Below, piece after piece: positions 18,429-28,613 of a stretch of 64,000 bases of DNA; within the stretch, counting starts at the first letter, position 1; every line of letters begins with the position of its first letter. Both the position numbers and the translations under genes were made by a program. Where the stretch lies: NCBI GenBank assembly GCA_963676385.2, contig CAXXMM010000014.1, positions 248,001 through 312,000 of the forward strand, in the 5' to 3' direction. The notes under the pieces are model-generated. The model saw nothing but the letters and a program-made list of their open reading frames with translations, did no database searches and was not told the DNA's origin. Source of the stretch: UBA1422 sp963676385. GTDB lineage: Bacteria; Bacillota; Clostridia; Peptostreptococcales; Anaerovoracaceae.

Positions 18429-19391
18429 ATGAGATATCTGGAGATTACCATCCATACCAAAGATAATGGGTTAGACGTATTAACTGGCTTCTTATTGGGG
18501 AGAGGCATAACGGGAACCTGGATTGAAAGTTCTGCAGTGATGGATGAGATACTGGAGAAAAAGAACACCTATGACTGGGATTATGTGGACGATTCTTTAC
18601 TATTAGGACGGGAAGAAGAAGCTAGAATCAAGTTTTATCTTGCCGATGACCTGGTTGGGAATGCCTTGTTAAAGGACTTGAAACTGGATTTAATGAAACT
18701 AAAAAGTGACGAATTATATGGAGAGCTGGATCCTTCGGTGGAGTTGGGACGATTATATATTGAGGGTGAAGTTGTAGATGACAATGCATGGAAAGAAAAC
18801 TGGTCAGAACATTTCCGTCAGGTTCAACTTACCGATTCATTGGATGTAAAATCCACATTGGCGTATCCTGGTGTATGCCCTGATGCACATACCATTGTCT
18901 TAGACCCTGGGATGGCCTTTGGAACCGGAACCCATGAAACAACGGCATTGTGTGTGACCTTAATGGACAAATATAGTTGTAAAGACAAAATAGTTCTTGA
19001 TATTGGTTGTGGATCTGGTATTTTATCTATTGCGGCTGCCAGGTTAGGAAGTCAAAAAGTAATGGGAGTGGATATCGATCCTACGGCTGTAAATACGGCA
19101 CGTGAAAACGTCATTAGAAATGCTTGTGAACAATGGATTACCATACAACAAGGGGATTTAACACAGGGTATTAAGCTTCAGGCTGAACTTATTGTGGCCA
19201 ACTTGGTAGCAGAAGCTGTTATTACCTTGGCATCTTCAGTGCAAACATGTCTTGCGCTTGGCGGGTTATTTATATCGTCGGGTATTTTAATTGACAGAAA
19301 AGAGGCTGTTGTCAGCGCACTGACACAGCAGGGATTCGAAATAATTGAAATTCTTGAGAAGGGAGAGTGGTGCGCCATCGTAGGCAAATGA
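18429..19391 (+). CDS. prmA: Ribosomal protein L11 methyltransferase
   Basis: 320 aa from the ATG at 18429 with an AAAGGAG site; an in-frame start 27 codons upstream would lie against the etfA terminator. The SAM-binding motif is VLDIGCGSGILSIAAARLG near residue 190, preceded by DPGMAFGTGTHETT, which is diagnostic of PrmA. It trimethylates ribosomal protein L11. It overlaps rsmE by 4 nt (ATGA). Confidence 0.95.
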   Translation: MRYLEITIHTKDNGLDVLTGFLLGRGITGTWIESSAVMDEILEKKNTYDWDYVDDSLLLGREEEARIKFYLADDLVGNALLKDLKLDLMKLKSDELYGELDPSVELGRLYIEGEVVDDNAWKENWSEHFRQVQLTDSLDVKSTLAYPGVCPDAHTIVLDPGMAFGTGTHETTALCVTLMDKYSCKDKIVLDIGCGSGILSIAAARLGSQKVMGVDIDPTAVNTARENVIRNACEQWITIQQGDLTQGIKLQAELIVANLVAEAVITLASSVQTCLALGGLFISSGILIDRKEAVVSALTQQGFEIIEILEKGEWCAIVGK

Positions 19392-20125
19392 ATCGATATT
19401 TTGTACATCCCAACCAGATTGACGGAGATATCATTCGGATTATTCGCAAGGATGACCTGCATCACATCAAAACTGTTATGAGGATGCGAGCGGGAGACCA
19501 TATCGAAATCTCCGATGGGCAAAAGTGGGAATATGAAGGGGTTTTAGGCCAGCAGGACAATGAGGGGTTAAAAGTTGAAGTGATTCACAAACAACCTTTT
19601 TTTCGGGAATCTAAAGTTCATATAACTTTGTTTCAAGGAATACCAAAACAAGGCAAAATGGAGTTTCTCATTCAAAAAACTGTGGAAATGGGTGTATACG
19701 AAGTTGTTCCTGTATTTATGGCTAGAACCATTGTGGCGGACCGAGGGAACTTTGGCAAAAAATTACTGCGCTTTGAAATGATTGCTGAAGAAGCCGCATC
19801 CCAGTCCGGTCGAGGCATTATTCCTTTTATTCGACAACCAATACCTTTTCAGAAAATTACCGATTCTTTGAAAAACTACGGATTGGTTTTATTTTTGTAT
19901 GAAAACGAGCAGCAGACCACAATCAAAGAAGTGTTACATCAATTGACAGAAATTCCGGAGCGTGTTGCGCTAATCGTTGGACCGGAAGGAGGCTTTGCCC
20001 CAGAAGAGGTAAAGATTCTAAAGGAGATGGGGACCACTTGCGTCACCTTGGGCAAGACTATTTTGAGAACAGAAACGGCTGGTTTGGCGGCCTTAGCTAT
20101 GTGTATGTACGAGATGGAATTATAA
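19388..20125 (+). CDS. rsmE: 16S rRNA m3U1498 methyltransferase RsmE
   Basis: 245 aa from the ATG at 19388 that overlaps the prmA stop. SPOUT-class signatures: a MNRYFV start with a PUA-like N-terminal domain, and the knot region IVGPEGGFAPEEV plus LGKTILRTETAGLAAL near the end. prmA-rsmE is the common order in Firmicutes. Confidence 0.95.
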   Translation: MNRYFVHPNQIDGDIIRIIRKDDLHHIKTVMRMRAGDHIEISDGQKWEYEGVLGQQDNEGLKVEVIHKQPFFRESKVHITLFQGIPKQGKMEFLIQKTVEMGVYEVVPVFMARTIVADRGNFGKKLLRFEMIAEEAASQSGRGIIPFIRQPIPFQKITDSLKNYGLVLFLYENEQQTTIKEVLHQLTEIPERVALIVGPEGGFAPEEVKILKEMGTTCVTLGKTILRTETAGLAALAMCMYEMEL

Positions 20126-20145
20126 ATTTTCATAGGGACTGGTCG

Positions 20146-20745
20146 TCAAAGGCACAATTTTATAAGCTCACTTTCCAGTTTGTCCCATGGGAGTCCAATG
20201 ATATTATCCGTGTCTCCCTTAACTGCTTTTATGTATTTCGAAAAAGTGCCTTGGATGGCATAAGCGCCAGCCTTATCATAGGGTTCTGGGGTGCCTAAAT
20301 AGGTTTCTATTTCCTCGTCAGAATAGGAATAAAACGTTACGTTGCTTTTTTCCGCAAAAAGTCGGGTGAAAGGATCCTTCAATGATAGAAGGGCAACACC
20401 TGTGACAACTTGATGACTTGTGCCACTAAGGAGGGATAGCATCCGTTGTGCATCGGCTTTGTCAACAGGTTTTCCAAATATCTCCTCCTTGAATACGAGG
20501 GTATCAGCTGCAATAATAACACCATTATAGCCAATGCATTGGGGAATATGGCCTTGCTCTTTTACAGACAAGGCTTTTTTTAATGCCAAAAATAAAGCGG
20601 TTTCCTTGGGCGAGAGAGGCATCGGGGTGGTTTCTGTTGTATTAGAAGGAATGACCACGGGGAAAATCCCGTGGTCATGAAACATTTCAATTCTTCTTGG
20701 AGACGAAGATGCTAATATAATGTTTAGTTTATGTAAGTTGCTCAT
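20146..20745 (-). CDS. maf: Maf-like nucleoside triphosphate pyrophosphatase
   Basis: 199 aa from the ATG at 20745 with an AGGGGTG site; a TTG three codons earlier is less likely. It has the family opening IILASSSPRR, IIAADTLVF near residue 70 and GVAL in the middle. Maf proteins hydrolyse non-canonical or pyrimidine nucleoside triphosphates. It follows the class A PBP gene by about 11 nt and converges on rsmE. Confidence 0.92.
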   Translation of the reverse strand: MSNLHKLNIILASSSPRRIEMFHDHGIFPVVIPSNTTETTPMPLSPKETALFLALKKALSVKEQGHIPQCIGYNGVIIAADTLVFKEEIFGKPVDKADAQRMLSLLSGTSHQVVTGVALLSLKDPFTRLFAEKSNVTFYSYSDEEIETYLGTPEPYDKAGAYAIQGTFSKYIKAVKGDTDNIIGLPWDKLESELIKLCL

Positions 20746-20756
20746 ATCCAACACCC

Positions 20757-23609
20757 CTAATTACCGGTATCGTCGGTATCAGTGTTTGTGTTTGTGTTCG
20801 TATCCGGATCGACATATACGAAATCAGTATCTAGAGTTTGTTCCGGATCGATGGGATATTTTTTTACTTTAAGGTTGTGAAGATAACAATAATACATGGC
20901 ATGCACATCATCACTGGTGGTTTTAAGAGTTTTCGTATCTGTGCACCAAGGTGTCGCCAAATATCCTGATTCGGCGCATACTTTGACAGAGACTTCTTTA
21001 GGAACCCCCACAACCCCTTTTTGTGTGCCATCAATATAATATTCATTTGTCCCACTGACATCAGAACGAATTACATCACTAGGCGCAGCGGGAAAACTTC
21101 CGGACATTCCAGCACAAACATCATGCATGATTTTACTCCATAGTCGTGCAGCCGCAGGGCTTCCAAGGCTCAATTCAATATTGACGTCATTGCCAATCCA
21201 CAGAGCCGCTGAATATTGGGGAGTAAAACCGCAAAACCAAGCATCATAGTTATCAGTAGTAGTACCAGTTTTGCCACCAACAGGTTGATTCCCTGTAGCT
21301 GCACCACTGGCAATACCATTTGTTACAGTGGTTCGAAGAATATCCGTCATAATAAATGCGACACCTTTATCAATAACCTGTTCTTTCTTTGATGTCTTTT
21401 GAATTAAAATTTCATCGTTTTTGTTTGTTATCTTGGTATAGCAAATTGGCTCGATATATTCTCCTGCGTTGGGGAATGTGCCGAAGGCTGAACTCATTTC
21501 AAGGGGAGAAATTCCTTGTGACATACCACCTAAAGCTAAGGCCGCTATGTTCATATCATTTACACCATTATCTGAGCTGGTTACCACTGTGGAAATTCCA
21601 AATTTTTTCAACTGAGATACGGCATATTTCACTCCAACCTGTTGGAAAACTCTTACGGCATTAACGTTGACAGATTGCTCCACAGATTTGCGTAATGTCA
21701 TAAGCCCTCTATGACCACTGTACCAGTTCTTTGGCCATACTTTGCCATTTATTGTTAATGCGGCGTCGTTAATAACGCTAGCTGCAGTCCAATAAGAACC
21801 ATACAGTTCGGTTTTTTGGTTCTTGTCATACTCTTTAAAAGTCATAGGTGTGCCGGTTTTTGCAGCCTCCAAACCTAATTGTAGGGCAGAGGAGTAGACA
21901 CTAAGAGGTTTAATTGCAGATCCGGGTTGATTGGGGGATAAGGCTCGGTTATATAATTGTCTGCCGGAAGTGTTTCTGCCCCCCGCCATTGCTTTTATTT
22001 GGCCATTATGATAGTCGGTGATGACCATGGCTGCCTGTGGTTGGCGTACTTGTTGTTTCAAGGTATATTCGCCACGCTTGATGCTATATGTATTCCCATG
22101 AATATCAAAGAAATCCGGATAATCTTTGAAGAAAGAAGCATCTATAACCACGTTTCCATCCGAATCTTGGGATTTGTATTCCTGTGGAACCAAAATTGTA
22201 CCGCTTTCAATTGTATAGAAAACTCCATTTTTCTGTATATACATAGGCTTAAATTCAATACTATAGTCTGTAGTCCCGTTCACAGTCGTTTTATATAAAT
22301 TAAAGCGACCGCCCTTGTATATAATCATGTTCCCATTATCATCAATATCAAAATCTTTATCTTTGAATGTAAAAACATCATGTTTAAAGTAATTGTCATA
22401 CTTCATCAACAGAAGCTTTCCATTACTGTTCAGCAAGTTACCGCTAGAATCCTTGTTAAGATTGGCAACGGAGGGGAAATTGCTGCTATTATCAAAAGCC
22501 TTTTCAATGGCCTCCTGGGCGTTGGAATCCATGGTAGTATATATTTTTAGGCCCCCGTTATAGAGCATTTGCTTGGCTTCAGTGTTGGTGTAGCCATATT
22601 CATCCATTAAGTCATCAATCACTTCGGAGATTACATAATCACAAAAGTATGCGGATAAACTGGTTAAAGAATCCAAAGGTGGATTCATGGCATCCATTAA
22701 ATCCTTCTTTAATACTTTCTTTAAGGTTGCTTCAGAAATATATCCTTGTTCTTCCATAAACTTCAAAGTCATATTCCGTCGATCTTTTGAGGCATCCCCA
22801 TTATAAACCATATAATAGTCGGTTGTTTCTGAAAGAATTAAATCCTTGTCTATGGAAGTGGTTTTCCCACTGCTGTTTTTTTCAATTCGTTTTAGCAAGG
22901 CGTAATTGGTAGGGGACTTAGGGATAGAAGCAAGGGCAGCACATTGAAGAAGGGAAAGTTTGCTAACATCCTTAGAAAAATATGCCTGAGAGGCACTTTC
23001 CACTCCGTAGCAATTATATCCAAACGGTATGGTGTTTAAATAGGCTTCAAGAATCTGTTTCTTCGTCATGGAAGACTCCAGCAAAACAGTGTAATATGCC
23101 TCAGATATTTTTCGATTTAAAGATCGTACGTTTTTTGTATCAACTAAATACACATTCCTGGCCAATTGCTGGGTAATGGTACTGGTTCCCCCAATTTCAT
23201 CTCCGGATTTAATGCTGTCCCAGATGGCGCCAAAAATTCTTATAACATTGAAGCCATTATGTTTCCAAAAGGTTTTATCCTCAATTGCAACCACGGCATT
23301 TATCAGATTTTTAGGAAGGTCATCATATTTTACATTGACCCGATTTCCGGCATCTGTATATACATTGTCAATGACGTTTCCATCCTGGTCATAAAGAACA
23401 GATGCTTCAGATAGGTAAGAGTAAATGTTGTCCGCATCAATTTTGGGTGAATTGGCAATGACCGTTACTGTAAAAAGTGCAATAAAAAAACCTAAAGCCA
23501 AACAAACAGTTACAATGAACTTACCTAATTTCGAGTAGTTTATTGAACTTTTTTGTCTGCGACCGTTTTTCTTATGACTGTTTGCGTGCTTTTTCTCAAC
23601 TCTGCTCAT
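20757..23609 (-). CDS. Class A penicillin-binding protein (transglycosylase/transpeptidase)
   Basis: 950 aa. A basic cytoplasmic N-terminus and one membrane helix (about residues 30-52) precede a GT51 transglycosylase domain (AIEDKTFWKHNGFN near 108, STITQQLARN near 142) and a transpeptidase domain with QPGSAIKP (SxxK) near 568 and GGKTGTTTDNYDAW near 768. The tail is Asp/Thr/Asn-rich and low-complexity (NTNTNTDTDD). It makes and cross-links glycan strands outside the membrane. Its promoter region carries a TATAAT and an inverted repeat, shared with divergent comEC. Confidence 0.95.
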   Translation of the reverse strand: MSRVEKKHANSHKKNGRRQKSSINYSKLGKFIVTVCLALGFFIALFTVTVIANSPKIDADNIYSYLSEASVLYDQDGNVIDNVYTDAGNRVNVKYDDLPKNLINAVVAIEDKTFWKHNGFNVIRIFGAIWDSIKSGDEIGGTSTITQQLARNVYLVDTKNVRSLNRKISEAYYTVLLESSMTKKQILEAYLNTIPFGYNCYGVESASQAYFSKDVSKLSLLQCAALASIPKSPTNYALLKRIEKNSSGKTTSIDKDLILSETTDYYMVYNGDASKDRRNMTLKFMEEQGYISEATLKKVLKKDLMDAMNPPLDSLTSLSAYFCDYVISEVIDDLMDEYGYTNTEAKQMLYNGGLKIYTTMDSNAQEAIEKAFDNSSNFPSVANLNKDSSGNLLNSNGKLLLMKYDNYFKHDVFTFKDKDFDIDDNGNMIIYKGGRFNLYKTTVNGTTDYSIEFKPMYIQKNGVFYTIESGTILVPQEYKSQDSDGNVVIDASFFKDYPDFFDIHGNTYSIKRGEYTLKQQVRQPQAAMVITDYHNGQIKAMAGGRNTSGRQLYNRALSPNQPGSAIKPLSVYSSALQLGLEAAKTGTPMTFKEYDKNQKTELYGSYWTAASVINDAALTINGKVWPKNWYSGHRGLMTLRKSVEQSVNVNAVRVFQQVGVKYAVSQLKKFGISTVVTSSDNGVNDMNIAALALGGMSQGISPLEMSSAFGTFPNAGEYIEPICYTKITNKNDEILIQKTSKKEQVIDKGVAFIMTDILRTTVTNGIASGAATGNQPVGGKTGTTTDNYDAWFCGFTPQYSAALWIGNDVNIELSLGSPAAARLWSKIMHDVCAGMSGSFPAAPSDVIRSDVSGTNEYYIDGTQKGVVGVPKEVSVKVCAESGYLATPWCTDTKTLKTTSDDVHAMYYCYLHNLKVKKYPIDPEQTLDTDFVYVDPDTNTNTNTDTDDTGN

Positions 23610-23649
23610 ATAATTATTATCCTTTTCTGTATATCGATACCACCCTAAA

Positions 23650-23684
23650 ATTATAGCATAATGACTTCAATAGATAAAGTCATT
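23650..23684 (-). promoter_or_regulatory. Class A PBP promoter region with 8-bp inverted repeat
   Basis: On the minus strand a TATAAT at 23655-23650 lies just downstream of AATGACTT-N9-AAGTCATT (23660-23684). The dyad covers the -35/spacer region, where an operator could act. The -35 itself is weak, and the regulator is unknown. Confidence 0.45.
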
Positions 23685-23706
23685 TTTAATTCAATGCCCT
23701 ATAGAA

Positions 23707-23735
23707 TTGTAAATAAATGGAAATTATGATAGAAT
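23707..23735 (+). promoter_or_regulatory. Probable comEC promoter
   Basis: TTGTAA (23707-23712), 17 nt, TAGAAT (23730-23735), 38 nt before the comEC ATG. Confidence 0.5.
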
Positions 23736-23772
23736 ACGGACGGAGTTAGGAAGCCTCTTGAAAGGAAGGGCA

Positions 23773-24681
23773 ATGCGTAGAATCGCTTTCCAGACGTTTG
23801 TATCTTATAGTGCAGGAATTTATGCTACTTCTCTGTGGCAAATCACTTGGCTCCAATGGGTTGGAATTATAGGTATTTGGATTGCTATCAGTCTGATTCT
23901 GCTGAAATGGAAAAAACATTTTTTTTGGATACTTTTATGTAGTTTCATTATTGGAATGACCGCATATCTTGTTGCCCAAAGTTGGAATAATCCATCCTTG
24001 GATTGGATTGGCAAAGAGAAGGTGATTCAGGGAGAGGTATTGACTGCCACTCAGGAAAAAGAAAAAGCAACCTTGGTGGTACATACAAAACAAGGCAGCA
24101 AAATGCTGATAAGCGTATATGACAAACAATCCAATTATACTTATGCTGTCGGAAAATGGATTCAAGCAACTGGGGTGGTGGAATTGCCTATGGTTGCAGG
24201 AAATCCTGGGGGATTCGACTATCGAATCTATTTGCGATCTCTGGGGATTTCCACAATAATGCAACTTTCCCCGGAGCAAATATCATTTTCAAAAGAACCA
24301 GTCAATCCGTTGAGCCATGGTCTGGCAAATTTTAGAGATTTCTTTGAAAAGCGATTAAAAACGCAACTGGGAGATGCGCAAACCGGGCTCATGCTTGCCA
24401 TGCTGTTTGGAGAGCGGTCGGCAATGGATGAAGATGTATATGAGAGTTTTCAAAAAAATGGAACGGCACATATTCTATCGGTAAGTGGATTGCACGTAGG
24501 ATTTTTATATGGACTGCTCACCATAATCTTTCGCGGAACACGCAAATTTTTCCCTAACAGTATTATTATGCTATTACTTTTATTATATGGACTTCTTTCA
24601 GGATTTTGTCCATCTGTAAATCGAGCATTGTTGATGATTAGGCCTGCATATTTTATCAAAAATTTTATGTCGACCTTATGA
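23773..24681 (+). pseudogene. comEC: ComEC/Rec2 DNA uptake channel, N-terminal piece (frameshifted)
   Basis: 302 codons from the ATG at 23773 (GGAAGG site). Several membrane helices are followed by the DUF4131/OB-like region (about residues 80-160) and the start of the competence domain, with GTAHILSVSGLHVGF near residue 235 and FCPSVNRALLMI near residue 290. After LLMI the frame diverges from the family and stops 14 codons later. The continuation (GLHILSKILCRPYD, then VLSSVG) is in frame +2 from 24638, so a single extra base near 24637-24641 breaks the gene. It is either a true pseudogene or a sequence error. ComEC forms the membrane channel for transforming DNA. Confidence 0.85.
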
Positions 24682-24682
24682 C

Positions 24683-26101
24683 GTGTTGTCTTCTGTCGGT
24701 ATTGCAGGTTTGTTACTGCTAATTGGAAATCCTTATCAGTTGTTCCATCCGGGATTCCAACTATCATTTCTGGCCGTTGTACTAATGGGATGGATGTTTC
24801 CTTTGGTGAATCGGCATCTTTCTAGCAAAAAAAATCTTTCCCTAATTTTGCCTATGCCTATGCTACAACTTGCCATGGCTCCTTTTACGGCATATTGTTT
24901 TAACTATTTTTCCATTGGTGCATTCTTGGCAAATTTTGGGGTGGTGTTTTTCTCCGGTATTTTAATACCCGCAGGGATTCTAGCCATGTTGCTTTGTGGT
25001 GTATCGGGCGTCGTTTTTGACTTGACTGCAGCCTTTTTAGACATTTCGCTTCAATGCATACTTTGGTGCAACAATTTAACCTATGCAAACGGAATGACTA
25101 GTTTTGATGTGGTTAGTCCCAGTGTGTTTTTCTTGGTATCCTTTTATGGAATCGTTTTTTTTGCACTTTCCGAATTTGGGCAAATTTTATGGAACCGTAA
25201 GCAATATGGTTGGATTGGTATTATCTTGGGAGCGGTAATTTTCACAGCGGTGATTTTGAATTGCCAGACAGAAAATGGGTTTGACAAGGCAGATGCTGTC
25301 TTTGTGGATGTTGGGCAAGGGGATTGCCTCCACGTTCGGACGCCATCGGGAAAGAATATCGTAATTGATGGCGGGGGAAAGGAAACCTTCGATATTGGGA
25401 AACGGGTACTGAAGCCATATTTCCTCAAAAATGGTGTGAATCAGATCGATCTTGCCATTGTGACCCATCTTGATACAGACCATTATGATGGAATCCGCTC
25501 TTTGGCGGCGGATGGCTTTATTAATCGGTTAGGACTATATGAGGGAAATCAAATTATCCAAAACCAAATTATAAAAGAAACGAAATTAAAGGAGGAACAA
25601 TTAATCTATCTTCACAGCGGGGACAAGTTAAAAGTAGACGATTGGGTATGGCTGGAATTTTTATACCCTAGCAGAAAGAATGTACAAGAATATGAGAAGG
25701 AGTTGGGGGCAAACGATGAAAACCCAAGGAGTTTGATAGTTCGTGTGCATATAGGGCAGTATCGAATATTGATGACCGGAGATATTAACATGGAAACCGA
25801 ACATGAAGTTATGCAGGGGAAAAATGGGCAAGAGGTTTTAGCAGATATTTTGAAAATAGGTCATCATGGCAGCAAGTATAGCACTTCAGATGAGTTTCTC
25901 AATAAGGTAAATCCAACAATAGCCGTATTTCAGACCGGAAAAAACAATTATGGACATCCCGATGGTAGTGTCCTTGAAAAGTGCCGTAAAAAAGGTATAA
26001 TGATACGTAGAAATGATAAGGATGGTGCCATTGGCGTCTTTGGTATATCCCAAAATGAGCGCCCCTACTTAAGAAGATTCAAGGAAAAGGCGAATCCATA
26101 A
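24683..26101 (+). pseudogene. comEC: ComEC/Rec2, C-terminal piece with metallo-beta-lactamase domain
   Basis: 472 codons in a different frame from the upstream piece. It begins in the competence domain (GNPYQLFHPGFQLSFLAV), has about six membrane helices, then a metallo-beta-lactamase-like domain from about residue 205 (VDVGQGDCLHV, then THLDTDHYDGI and later KIGHHGSKYST), as in full-length ComEC. The GTG at its apparent start has no ribosome site, so it probably is not translated by itself. Joined to the upstream piece it would give a normal ComEC of about 775 aa. Confidence 0.85.
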
Positions 26102-26138
26102 ATTATTTTGCTTTTTAATCGGTAGAAAGGAGCCTTGT

Positions 26139-27170
26139 GTGGCTTATCCGGGCAACGGAAAAAAGGAACATGCATTTGTCGCTATTGGCAAAGACATAAA
26201 AGAAGGGGGGTATCCCAACCTTCTTCTTCTTTGTGGAGAAGAAACATATCTTGTTCAGTGGGCAATTGACTTATTGGTTCTAAAAACAATTCATCCTGCG
26301 GCCAGATCCATGGATTTCTCAGTAATAGATGGAAAAGGGTGCCAATGGGCGGATATTCTGCGGCAGTGTGAGACCCTGCCAATGCTTTCAACCAAACGGG
26401 TGGTTGTTGTCCGTGACTTTGTGCCGGATAAACCCAAAGAACTACTGGAAGATTTTATTTCCTTGCCAGACTACACCTTATTAATATTTACTCAAAATGG
26501 TGGAGTGGATACAACCAAAAAAACCGGATTAGGGGCATTGGTTAGCACGACAGGTAAAATTTACCAATTTGATCCCCTGGATGAAACCCAACTAAAAGGG
26601 TTTATCAACAAGAGAATGAAGGCGGCTAATGTTTCCATGAAACCTTCAGTGTTGTCTTTGCTAATTACCCATAGCGGGTATGGACAACGGTATAGTACTT
26701 ACGATTTATTTCAGATGGAAAATGATCTAAAAAAAATGATTGCTCATTGTAACCAAGAAGAAATTACTATTGAAGATGTCAATGCTTGTTTATCAGAGAC
26801 CATGGAAATCAACACCTTCGTCATGTTGGATTCCATCAGCAAAAATCGAAAAGACGAGGCATTTCGATTACTGCATGATATGCTTCGAGGGGGAGAAAAC
26901 CCTTATCGTCTGCTTTCTTCCATTGCATCTCAAATGGAATTGATGTTATGTGTGAAGGAGTTGAGGCAAGAGGGAAAGGGACTACAAGAAATAAAAAGGG
27001 AATTGAAGGTGCATGAACTTAGAATCAAAAAAGCCATGGCTTTTTCCGAAAAATATAGTCCCAGTGAGTTAAGGACAATTTTGTTAAGTGTATACTGTGT
27101 GGACAAAGAAATAAAAACCGGTGTGCTGGACTCAGAATTGGCCTTGGAAATGATGATAGCAGAAGTGTAA
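26139..27170 (+). CDS. holA: DNA polymerase III delta subunit
   Basis: 343 aa with a GTG start after AAAGGAG. It resembles HolA throughout: LLLLCGEETYLVQWAIDLL near residue 25, then a AAA+-like core and the C-terminal collar region (DEAFRLLHDMLRGGENPYRLLSSIASQ near 250). It is part of the clamp loader that loads the beta sliding clamp. comEC-holA is a common order in Firmicutes. Confidence 0.9.
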   Translation: MAYPGNGKKEHAFVAIGKDIKEGGYPNLLLLCGEETYLVQWAIDLLVLKTIHPAARSMDFSVIDGKGCQWADILRQCETLPMLSTKRVVVVRDFVPDKPKELLEDFISLPDYTLLIFTQNGGVDTTKKTGLGALVSTTGKIYQFDPLDETQLKGFINKRMKAANVSMKPSVLSLLITHSGYGQRYSTYDLFQMENDLKKMIAHCNQEEITIEDVNACLSETMEINTFVMLDSISKNRKDEAFRLLHDMLRGGENPYRLLSSIASQMELMLCVKELRQEGKGLQEIKRELKVHELRIKKAMAFSEKYSPSELRTILLSVYCVDKEIKTGVLDSELALEMMIAEV

Positions 27171-27191
27171 CCAATGATGAAAGGAGAACTT

Positions 27192-27656
27192 ATGTTCAGA
27201 GAAATGCGAAGAAAGGGAAATCAAGTCTCCCGCGAAGAAGCGATTGCTATGCTTGAGAAAGCAACCAATGGTGTGTTGGCTTTGGTGGGAGATGACAACT
27301 ATCCTTACGCTGTTCCGGTTAGCTTTTTATACAGTAATAATCAAATTGCATTTCATTGTGCGACGGAAGGGCATAAATTAGATGCGATTCGGAAAAATCC
27401 CAAAGTCTCATTTTGTGTTGTTGAGCGAGATTTAATTGTCCCGGAGGAATTCAACACCTTATACCGTAGTGTTATTATCTTTGGTACTGCACGAATTTTG
27501 GCCGGGGAGGAAAAACGGCCGTACATACAAAAACTGGCGATGAAATACGCCCCGGAACACAAAGAGGCAGGAGAAAAATATATAGAATCGGATTGGGATG
27601 GATTTCATGTTGTTGTCATTGATGTGGAGCATATTACTGGAAAAGCCGGAGATTAA
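27192..27656 (+). CDS. Pyridoxamine 5'-phosphate oxidase-fold flavoprotein, NimA-like
   Basis: 154 aa from the ATG at 27192 with a GAAAGGAG site. It begins MFREMRRKGNQVS, typical of the NimA/nitroimidazole-resistance-like subfamily of split-barrel FMN proteins; a PYAVPVSFLY motif near residue 38 and HCATEGHKLDAI near 57 support this. Proposed roles in the family range from nitro-reduction to unknown FMN-dependent reactions; substrate here is unknown. Its stop codon lies inside a strong terminator. Confidence 0.85.
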   Translation: MFREMRRKGNQVSREEAIAMLEKATNGVLALVGDDNYPYAVPVSFLYSNNQIAFHCATEGHKLDAIRKNPKVSFCVVERDLIVPEEFNTLYRSVIIFGTARILAGEEKRPYIQKLAMKYAPEHKEAGEKYIESDWDGFHVVVIDVEHITGKAGD

Positions 27657-27679
27657 TCTCCGGCTTTTCGGTTTTTTTG
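27641..27679 (+). terminator. Strong terminator between convergent genes
   Basis: AAAAGCCGGAGATT/AATCTCCGGCTTTT is a perfect 14-bp stem followed by CGG and seven T. It contains the stop codon of the NimA-like gene and may act for both directions. Confidence 0.9.
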
Positions 27680-27732
27680 TAATGAATCATCATTCAATTC
27701 CACATTTGATAGGTTCTTCAACAGGAAGGCAC

Positions 27733-28509
27733 CTATTTTTTTGTAAAATTAGGTTGACGTTTTTCTAGGAACGCACTCATTCCTTCCATTTTGTCAGAGG
27801 TACTAAATGGACCGGTAAAGGCTTCGATTTCAAGGGCAGAAGCCGCATTCATATCCAAATTGTAACCGACATTAATTGCTGTTTTCGCGGAAGCAACTGC
27901 CAAAGGTGCTTTGGAAGCAATGGTTTTGGCAAGGGTCATGACAGTATCCATCAGTTGGTCTGCAGGAACTACTTTTTCGATGAGCCTTATGCGTAGGGCT
28001 TCCTGGGCATCTATGATTTCACCGGTCATAATCAGCATTTTTGCCATGCCTTTTCCCACCAGTCTAGGAAGTCGCTTGGTACCGCCAAACCCCGGAATAA
28101 TACCTAGGCCTACTTCCGGTTGTCCGAATTTTGCTCGTTCCGATGCAATTCGAATATCGCAGGCCATAGCCAGTTCACATCCCCCACCTAAAGCAAATCC
28201 ATTGATGGCGGCAATAATCGGCTTTTCAATGAATTCCAGTAAGTTCATAACCCGATGACCATTAGCAATTAAGGATCTGCCTTCCATTGGCGTCATCTGA
28301 TACATTGCAGCAATATCGGCGCCTGCCACAAATGCTTTTCCCTCGCCGGTAAGGATGATAACATGTACGGACACGTTATTTGCCAGTTCTAAAAAAGCAT
28401 CATACAATTCGTTCAATACTTGATTATTTAATGCGTTCATGGCTTCCGGCCTGCTGATGGTTACAGTGGCAATGCCATTATTGATTTCAGTTCTTAGGTA
28501 GTTGTACAT
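27733..28509 (-). CDS. Enoyl-CoA hydratase/crotonase
   Basis: 258 aa from the ATG at 28509 with a GAGGAGAAAA site; a TTG seven codons earlier overlaps that site. Crotonase signatures: the oxyanion-hole segment FVAGADIAAM near residue 65, GGGCELAMACD near 105 and KFGQPEVGLGIIPGFGGT near 128, which hold the two catalytic glutamates. The likely reaction is crotonyl-CoA plus water to 3-hydroxybutyryl-CoA, the oxidative branch of 4HB fermentation. It lies downstream of thiT on the same strand and is not adjacent to bcd or abfD. Confidence 0.88.
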   Translation of the reverse strand: MYNYLRTEINNGIATVTISRPEAMNALNNQVLNELYDAFLELANNVSVHVIILTGEGKAFVAGADIAAMYQMTPMEGRSLIANGHRVMNLLEFIEKPIIAAINGFALGGGCELAMACDIRIASERAKFGQPEVGLGIIPGFGGTKRLPRLVGKGMAKMLIMTGEIIDAQEALRIRLIEKVVPADQLMDTVMTLAKTIASKAPLAVASAKTAINVGYNLDMNAASALEIEAFTGPFSTSDKMEGMSAFLEKRQPNFTKK

Positions 28510-28613
28510 TCTTTTCTCCTCTACAGTCAAACATTGGAGTTGAGATGATGTTGCCCATCTCCTACAATAATTTCTTTGACCATCATGGTAGCATGAAATT
28601 GAAAAATGTTCAA

